Assembly: GCA_044226035.1 (NCBI GenBank)
Contig: JBGAHT010000025.1
Location: 1 to 34,807 of the forward strand
Length of the DNA stretch: 34,807 nucleotides
Direction of reading: 5' to 3'
Origin: Pseudoluteimonas sp044226035
Lineage (GTDB): Bacteria; Pseudomonadota; Gammaproteobacteria; Xanthomonadales; Xanthomonadaceae
The number at the start of each line of letters is the position of its first letter. Position 1 is the first letter of the stretch. Shown here one piece after another: positions 30,520 through 34,807 of this stretch. Made by a program: the position numbers and the translations under genes. Below the pieces are notes generated by a model that saw only the letters and a program-made list of their open reading frames with translations, did not search any database and was not told the DNA's origin.

Positions 30520-30926
30520 ACGCGAGTCGCTGGCGCTTTGGCCGCTCGTTCAAGCCGTTCCGGCGGCCGTGGCTGTGGGTCGGGCTGTGGGCGCTGGGGA
30601 TCGCCGCGGTCGTGGTCGCCTCGCTGCTGCCGGCGCCGGACCTGCCGGACCTGCACGTCAGCGACAAGAGCGAGCACTTCAGCGCCTATGCGCTGCTCGC
30701 GGCGGGCGCGGTGCAGTTGTATGCCCGGCGCCTGTCGTGGTTCGCGGTCTGCATCGCGCTGGCGCTGCTCGGCATCGGCCTGGAGTTCGCGCAGGGCGCG
30801 CTCACCACCACCCGCACCATGGACGCCGCCGACGCGCTGGCGAATAGCCTGGGCGTGCTCGCCGGGCTGGCGACCTCGCTCACGCCGTGGCGGGACGCCC
30901 TGTTGCGGCACGAGCCCGGGCGCTGA
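30516..30926 (+). CDS. VanZ-like family membrane protein
   Basis: A 136-residue protein starting at a GTG that overlaps the preceding stop (GTGA). It shows the compact VanZ/YfeN-like pattern: LWVGLWALGIAAVVVASLLPAP, DKSEHFSAYALLAAG with the conserved K-x-E-H-F, a helix, then LEFAQGALTTTRTMDAADALANSLGVLAG. Four hydrophobic helices are predicted. VanZ itself gives low-level teicoplanin resistance, but chromosomal relatives like this are widespread and of unknown role; resistance should not be inferred. Confidence 0.85.
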   Translation: MNASRWRFGRSFKPFRRPWLWVGLWALGIAAVVVASLLPAPDLPDLHVSDKSEHFSAYALLAAGAVQLYARRLSWFAVCIALALLGIGLEFAQGALTTTRTMDAADALANSLGVLAGLATSLTPWRDALLRHEPGR

Positions 30927-30977
30927 TCGACGCGCCGACGGACGGCGGCCGCCGCGCGCGGCCGGCGGCGTTGTCCG

Positions 30978-30999
30978 GGAGGCGGAATCCTCCGCCTAC
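30978..30999. repeat. Small hairpin before the DUF4242 gene
   Basis: AGGCGGA-ATCC-TCCGCCT is a 7-bp perfect stem with a 4-base loop, without a T run, 14 bp ahead of the DUF4242 start. It resembles a dispersed GTAGGCGGA repeat and may slow or punctuate transcription out of the VanZ-like gene. Confidence 0.45.
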
Positions 31000-31012
31000 C
31001 AGGCATACCGCC

Positions 31013-31285
31013 ATGCCCCGCTACATCATCGAGCGCGAAATCCCCGGCGCCGGCCAGCTCTCCCCACAGGAATTGCAGGCGATCTCGCAGAAATCCTGCG
31101 GCGTGCTGCGCGAACTCGGGCCGCAGGTGCAGTGGGTGCGCAGCCACGTCACTGCGGACAAGGTGTATTGCGAATACATCGCGCCGGACGAGGCCAGCGT
31201 GCGCGAACACGCGCGCCTGGGCGGCTTCCCCGCGAACGCGGTGAATCGCGTCTTCACCAGCATCGATCCCACCACCGCCGAATAG
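31013..31285 (+). CDS. DUF4242 domain protein (SCO4226-like)
   Basis: A 90-residue soluble protein with the DUF4242 pattern: MPRYIIEREIPGAGQLSPQE, then a helix, VQWVRSHVTADKVYCEYIAPDEASVREHA and GGFPANAVNRVFTSIDP. These are small ferredoxin-like-fold proteins. One crystallised Streptomyces relative binds nickel, but ligands are not securely identifiable here. It is monocistronic and convergent with cca, with four bases between stops. No function is assigned. Confidence 0.82.
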   Translation: MPRYIIEREIPGAGQLSPQELQAISQKSCGVLRELGPQVQWVRSHVTADKVYCEYIAPDEASVREHARLGGFPANAVNRVFTSIDPTTAE

Positions 31286-31289
31286 GCGA

Positions 31290-32510
31290 TCACTCCCCGC
31301 GCGCGGCGGCGATCGCCGCGATCCGCGCCTTGCGCAAGGCCTCGCCGACGGCGGGGCCTTCGAGTCCCTGCGCGAGGTCGGCGGCGCGCACCGCCAGCGC
31401 CGCGGCATGCAGGCGGCGCAACACTTCCGCCTGCGGATACGCCGTCCCCGCGAGCCCGGCGCGGCCGCGCGCGTCGGCTTCGCACACCGTCGCCAGTTGC
31501 GCGATGCGCGCCGGCTTGCGGAAACCGTCGCAGCGCGCGATCAGGTCGTGCACGGTCGCGGGCTTCAGCTCGTCGATGCGATGCACGTTGAGGTGTTCGC
31601 GGCAGGCGATGGCGGCGAGCTCGCGGTGCTCGTTCGGCACCCGCAGCCGTTCGCACAACGCCATCAGCGGCGCGATGCCGCGCTGCTCGTGCATCACGTG
31701 GCGCGGGAGTTCGCCGGCCGGCGTCAATGCCTTGCCGAGGTCGTGGGCGAGCGCGGCGAAGCCGACGAGGTCGTCGCCGGGCGCGAGCGTCGCCGCCATG
31801 TCGCAGGCCAGTTCGACGTGCGCGCCGGTGTCGATTTCCGGATGGTATTCGGCGCGCTGCGGCACGCCGTAGAGCGCATCGACTTCCGGCAACACCGCGG
31901 CCAGCGCGTCGGCTTCGCGCAAGGTGCGCAGGAACGCCGACGGCGCCGCGCTGCGCAGGGCCTTCGCCAGTTCCTGCCAGACGCGTTCGGGCGAGAGTTC
32001 GGCGAGTTCGCCGCCCGCGGCCATCGCGCGCATCAGCGCCAGCGTTTCCGGCGCAATGACGAAGCCCAGCGGCGCCAGCCGCGCCATGAACCGCGCCGCG
32101 CGGAGCACCCGCAACGGATCCTCGACGAAGGCCTCGCCGACGTGGCGCAGCACGCGCGCATCGATGTCGCGCGCGCCGCCGAAGGGATCGACCAGCGTGC
32201 CGTCGTCGCGTCGGGCGATGGCGTTGATGGTGAAATCGCGGCGGCCAAGGTCCTGTTCCAGCGTCACCGACGGATCGGCATGGACCACGAAGCCGGCATG
32301 GCCGCGCGCGGATTTGCGTTCGGTGCGCGCCAGCGCGTATTCCTCGCCGGTGCGCGGATGCAGGAACACCGGGAAATCGCGGCCCACCTGCTTGTAGCCG
32401 GCGGCGCGCATCTGCTCCGCACTGGCGCCGACGACCACGAAATCGCGATCTCCTTCGGGCAAGCCGAGGAGGCGATCGCGCACCGCGCCGCCGACGAGGT
32501 AGGTCTCCAT
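31290..32510 (-). CDS. cca: Multifunctional CCA-adding tRNA nucleotidyltransferase
   Basis: A 406-residue class II nucleotidyltransferase that builds or repairs the tRNA CCA end. METYLVGGAVRDRLLGL is the family start; the catalytic carboxylates are in DRDFVVVG, the template-like RRDFTINAIA follows, then EDPLRVLRAARFMARL. The C-terminal half is an HD phosphohydrolase domain (HVELACDMAATL, ALAHDLGK), as in the gammaproteobacterial enzyme with phosphatase and 2',3'-cyclic phosphodiesterase activity. The upstream in-frame start at 32627 lies in a repeat and is rejected. Length is close to the E. coli protein (412). Confidence 0.95.
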   Translation of the reverse strand: METYLVGGAVRDRLLGLPEGDRDFVVVGASAEQMRAAGYKQVGRDFPVFLHPRTGEEYALARTERKSARGHAGFVVHADPSVTLEQDLGRRDFTINAIARRDDGTLVDPFGGARDIDARVLRHVGEAFVEDPLRVLRAARFMARLAPLGFVIAPETLALMRAMAAGGELAELSPERVWQELAKALRSAAPSAFLRTLREADALAAVLPEVDALYGVPQRAEYHPEIDTGAHVELACDMAATLAPGDDLVGFAALAHDLGKALTPAGELPRHVMHEQRGIAPLMALCERLRVPNEHRELAAIACREHLNVHRIDELKPATVHDLIARCDGFRKPARIAQLATVCEADARGRAGLAGTAYPQAEVLRRLHAAALAVRAADLAQGLEGPAVGEALRKARIAAIAAARGE

Positions 32511-32533
32511 GTGGCGATGATGCCATTCACTGC

Positions 32534-32637
32534 TCCCTCCCTTTCGCGCAGCGAAGGGGAGGGCTGGGGAGGGGTTGCGCGTTTCGAAGCCAACCCCCTC
32601 CCAGCCTCCCCCTTGCGCCTTGCGCAAAGGGGAGGGG
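32534..32637. repeat. Dispersed palindromic repeat between cca and slt
   Basis: The left arm CTCCCTCCCTTTCGCGCAGCG with AAGGGGAGGGCTGGGGAGGGGTTG is mirrored by AACCCCCTCCCAGCCTCCCCC and CTTGCGCAAAGGGGAGGGG. It is a different family from the putA element, though of similar size and style. It separates the slt stop (2 bp away) from the cca start. Confidence 0.75.
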
Positions 32638-32639
32638 TT

Positions 32640-34583
32640 TCACTTCGGCGGCGCGGCCAGCGGGCAGCTGAAGGCGATGCGCTTGCCGCCGGCGACGCCG
32701 TTCATGCGGTCGGTGAGGCGCACCGCGTCGCCGTTGAGGCGCCAGTCGTAGAGCGTGCTGAAGGCGAGCACGCGCGCGACGTAGTCGCGGGTTTCCTTGT
32801 AGCTGATGGTTTCGATCCAGAAATCCGGATCCATCGACGGGCGCTGCGAAGACCAGCGCGCGACCGGCGCCGGCCCGGCGTTGTAGGCGGCGATGGTCTG
32901 GTAGGGCTTGCCGTACTTGTCGAGCAGCTGCCGCAGGTAGGCGCTGCCGAGGACGATGTTGGTCTCCGGGTCGTACAGGCTGTCGGCGCCGTTCCAGGGC
33001 AGCCCGAGCCCGCGCGCGACCTCGGCGCCGGTGCCGGGCAGCAGCTGCATCAGGCCGCGCGCGTTCGCCGACGAACGCGCCTTCGGGTCGAACACGCTTT
33101 CGGCGCGGATCTCGCCCGCGACCCAGGCCGGATCGAGGTTGTTGCGCGCGGCCTCGCGGCGGATGGTGGCGTCGTGGTGCATCGGGAAACGCAGCAGGTA
33201 CAAACGCGATTCCTCCGGATACGACTTGCCGCCGACGTTGACCAGGCCGAACACGCCGCGGTCGAACCAGCCCGCGTCCTCGGCGAGGCCGACCGCGATC
33301 CGGCGCTCGTCGTCGTCGAAGCGCGACAGCGCGTCGTCCCACTCGCGTTGCGCCCAGCCGCGGCGGTCAAGGCGGTACAGCGCCAGCGCGCGGACCAGGG
33401 CCGGCGTGCGCGCGACCGCGTCCCTGGCCGCGGGCGTGTCGTGCGGGAGCCACGGGCACAGCGTGTACGCCTGGCCGATGCGGTCGGCGGCGAGGAAGCC
33501 GTGGAATTCCGGCTTGGTCGCGGCCCTCGCGTACAGCGCCCGCGCGCCGGCTTTGTCGCCGGCGAGTTCGGACAGGCGCGCTTCGAAGTAGGTCCAGCGC
33601 GCCTGCCCGCGCTGGTCGTTGCCCATGCGCCGGATCGCGGCCAGCGCGCCGGGCCAGTCGCTGCGCGCGAGCGCTTCGCGCACCTGCAGTTCGTGCAGCT
33701 TGTCGTCGTAGACGGACAGCGGGACCGCGGCGAGGCGGCGCGCGCCTTCGGGTTCGTAGGACGAGGCCGATTGCAGCGCGACCTGGTACAGCACGCGGCC
33801 GCGGTCGGCTTCGCTGAAGCCAAGCGCCTGCGCGTACCTGGGCAACTGCGCCTCGGCCGCGACCGGCACCGATTTCGCCAGCCGCGCCAGTCCCTGCGAG
33901 GCCATCCAGCGGCTGCGGTCGGTCCTGGGCCAGTTCAACGCGCGCTCGTTGACCGCCTCGAAGAACGCCGCGTAGTCGTTGGCCAGCGCGGCGTCGCCGG
34001 CCGGCAGTCCGCGCGCGGCCGCGCGCATCACCGCCGGTTGCCATTCGCCGGCGGCCTTGTCGATGCGTTCCCAGCGCAGCGCCGGCGGCAATCCGCCGCG
34101 CGCGGCGAGGATGGCGAAGACCGCGTCGCATTCGCCCGGCAGCGACTTGCCGCTGCTGCGCCAGATCGCCTGCGCGTCGGCGGTCCAGCCCGCGTCGACC
34201 TGGCCCAGGGCCTGGCGGGCGTTGAGCGCGACACAGCGCAGCGAGGTGTCCTGCACCGACGGCGACCAGGCGGCGAGGAAATCCGGCCAGTCCTGGCGCC
34301 GGGCCAGTGCCGGCAGCCAGACCTGGCGGAAGGCTTCGGCCACGGCCTGGCCGCGATAGCGGGCGAGGAAGTCCTGGCCGCGCTGCGGCGGCAGCGTATC
34401 GATGTTGCGGCGCAGCGAGGCGTATTCCACCCAGCCGGCGACCGGACTGGCCGCGATCGCCGCCGCGTCGTAGTCCTGTCCGGCCTCCGCCGCCTGCAAC
34501 GCCGCCTGGACCTGCGCGTCGCCGGGGGCGGCCACGGCCGGGACGGCCAGCACGGCCAGCAACAACAGGGTGACGCTCCTCAT
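32640..34583 (-). CDS. slt: Soluble lytic murein transglycosylase (Slt70-like)
   Basis: A 647-residue periplasmic enzyme that cleaves peptidoglycan glycan strands to 1,6-anhydro products. The ATG at 34583 has GGAG nine bases upstream and gives a signal peptide ending PAVA; ATGs at 34589 and 34598 are alternatives. About 430 residues of helical repeats form the Slt U- and L-domain ring. The lysozyme-like catalytic domain follows, with Glu495 in AGEIRAESVFDP, then GLMQLLPGTG and TIAAYNAGP. The C terminus SYKETRDYVARVLAF is typical. It is a single gene, divergent from the exported protein at the window's right edge. Confidence 0.94.
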   Translation of the reverse strand: MRSVTLLLLAVLAVPAVAAPGDAQVQAALQAAEAGQDYDAAAIAASPVAGWVEYASLRRNIDTLPPQRGQDFLARYRGQAVAEAFRQVWLPALARRQDWPDFLAAWSPSVQDTSLRCVALNARQALGQVDAGWTADAQAIWRSSGKSLPGECDAVFAILAARGGLPPALRWERIDKAAGEWQPAVMRAAARGLPAGDAALANDYAAFFEAVNERALNWPRTDRSRWMASQGLARLAKSVPVAAEAQLPRYAQALGFSEADRGRVLYQVALQSASSYEPEGARRLAAVPLSVYDDKLHELQVREALARSDWPGALAAIRRMGNDQRGQARWTYFEARLSELAGDKAGARALYARAATKPEFHGFLAADRIGQAYTLCPWLPHDTPAARDAVARTPALVRALALYRLDRRGWAQREWDDALSRFDDDERRIAVGLAEDAGWFDRGVFGLVNVGGKSYPEESRLYLLRFPMHHDATIRREAARNNLDPAWVAGEIRAESVFDPKARSSANARGLMQLLPGTGAEVARGLGLPWNGADSLYDPETNIVLGSAYLRQLLDKYGKPYQTIAAYNAGPAPVARWSSQRPSMDPDFWIETISYKETRDYVARVLAFSTLYDWRLNGDAVRLTDRMNGVAGGKRIAFSCPLAAPPK

Positions 34584-34674
34584 TTCCATCCACTCCATGG
34601 CCTGCCCGGATCGACTATAGCCAAGCCGGGCTGAACTTCCCGGGCAGGAATCCCTGGCCGGGATTGACCGGAGC

Positions 34675-34703
34675 TTGAATGGCCTTCACGAATTGTTTAC
34701 AAG
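34675..34703 (+). promoter_or_regulatory. Predicted sigma-70 promoter for the right-edge gene
   Basis: TTGAAT (34675-34680) and TACAAG (34698-34703) are spaced by 17 bases, four of six consensus matches each. The leader to the ATG at 34771 would be about 60 bases and contains the GC-rich inverted words CTGCCGCGGCGCAG and GCGGGCAG. Confidence 0.4.
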
Positions 34704-34770
34704 GACGTCACACTGCCGCGGCGCAGGGGGCGCGGGCAGTGCACCTCTCAACTCCTTCCGGGGATCTCAC

Positions 34771-34807
34771 ATGAAGTCGTTGCGCCGTCATCGGCTGACC
34801 ACGGCCG
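34771..34807 (+). CDS. Start of an exported protein, truncated by the window
   Basis: The ATG at 34771 is preceded by GGGGA at a good distance and opens a frame reading MKSLRRHRLTTA. This basic start is typical of a signal peptide. In xanthomonads such a gene with its own promoter is often a TonB-dependent receptor or other outer-membrane protein, but only 12 codons are visible and no family can be named. Confidence 0.5.
   Translation, partial: MKSLRRHRLTTA

Noticed and set aside
30516..30926. Glycopeptide resistance gene (VanZ)
   Set aside because: Only family-level similarity; no other van genes nearby, and chromosomal VanZ-like proteins are common.
31407..34634. 1075-codon plus-strand frame opposite cca and slt
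   Set aside because: Both opposite genes have complete catalytic motifs; the plus-strand product has repetitive Arg/Gly/Val composition and no recognisable fold.
1..34807. tRNA, rRNA, riboswitch or CRISPR elements
   Set aside because: Nothing resembling a tRNA cloverleaf, rRNA segment or known riboswitch core was noticed on reading either strand; a covariance-model scan was not possible here.

Overview
The window is about 35 kb of high-GC DNA (estimated near 70% by eye) from a gammaproteobacterium, most likely Xanthomonadaceae in the broad sense (Lysobacter, Luteimonas or Pseudoxanthomonas-like). The evidence is gene order (envC-ctpA; ctaC-ctaD-ctaG-ctaE then surf1-ctaA-ctaB; rpsU-yqeY-dnaG divergent from tsaD), many outer-membrane proteins, and several families of short imperfect-palindrome intergenic repeats typical of xanthomonads. 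The assignment is inferred from family and synteny knowledge; no search was run.

Layout. 1-2.2 kb: the 3' end of an EnvC-type murein hydrolase activator and a CtpA-type S41 protease. 2.3-3.9 kb, minus strand: a small low-GC lipoprotein, a DUF1820 protein and a rhomboid protease. 4.1-5.5 kb: a FadL-type fatty-acid porin with a well-formed promoter/operator region and terminator. 5.7-9.0 kb, minus: PutA, whose proline dehydrogenase domain carries a copy of a dispersed repeat translated in frame. 9.2-17.2 kb: a complete aa3-type cytochrome c oxidase locus with structural subunits II, I and III, Cu insertion (CtaG), SURF1, a SCO-like protein and the heme A pathway (CtaA, CtaB). 17.2-20.4 kb: an M19-like Tat-exported protein and a ClC transporter with CBS domains. 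20.4-22.9 kb: an accessory insert holding an outer-membrane protein and a cupredoxin/FG-GAP repeat protein, flanked by copies of the ClC 3' end. 22.9-26.3 kb, minus: dnaG, a GNAT acetyltransferase, yqeY and rpsU (macromolecular synthesis cluster). 26.3-30.9 kb: tsaD, folB, folK, a pteridine-reductase-like SDR (minus), a MidA-family methyltransferase and a VanZ-like protein. 31.0-34.6 kb: a DUF4242 protein, then cca and a soluble lytic transglycosylase (both minus). The window ends at the first codons of an exported protein.

Most of the window is housekeeping. Peptidoglycan turnover genes lie at both ends, the respiratory oxidase locus is in the middle, and DNA replication, translation and folate genes are on the right.

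The less ordinary signals are the in-frame repeat inside PutA, the ClC-tail duplication around the accessory insert, a possible FolB-FolK fusion, and an 18-bp dyad in the fadL promoter. Between about 25.5 and 27.8 kb, and at two places near 22.7 kb, several genes are broken by small indels. Because rpsU and tsaD should be essential, these are more likely consensus errors than real pseudogenes, and frames in that stretch need care. I did not find a convincing wholly new multi-gene system.
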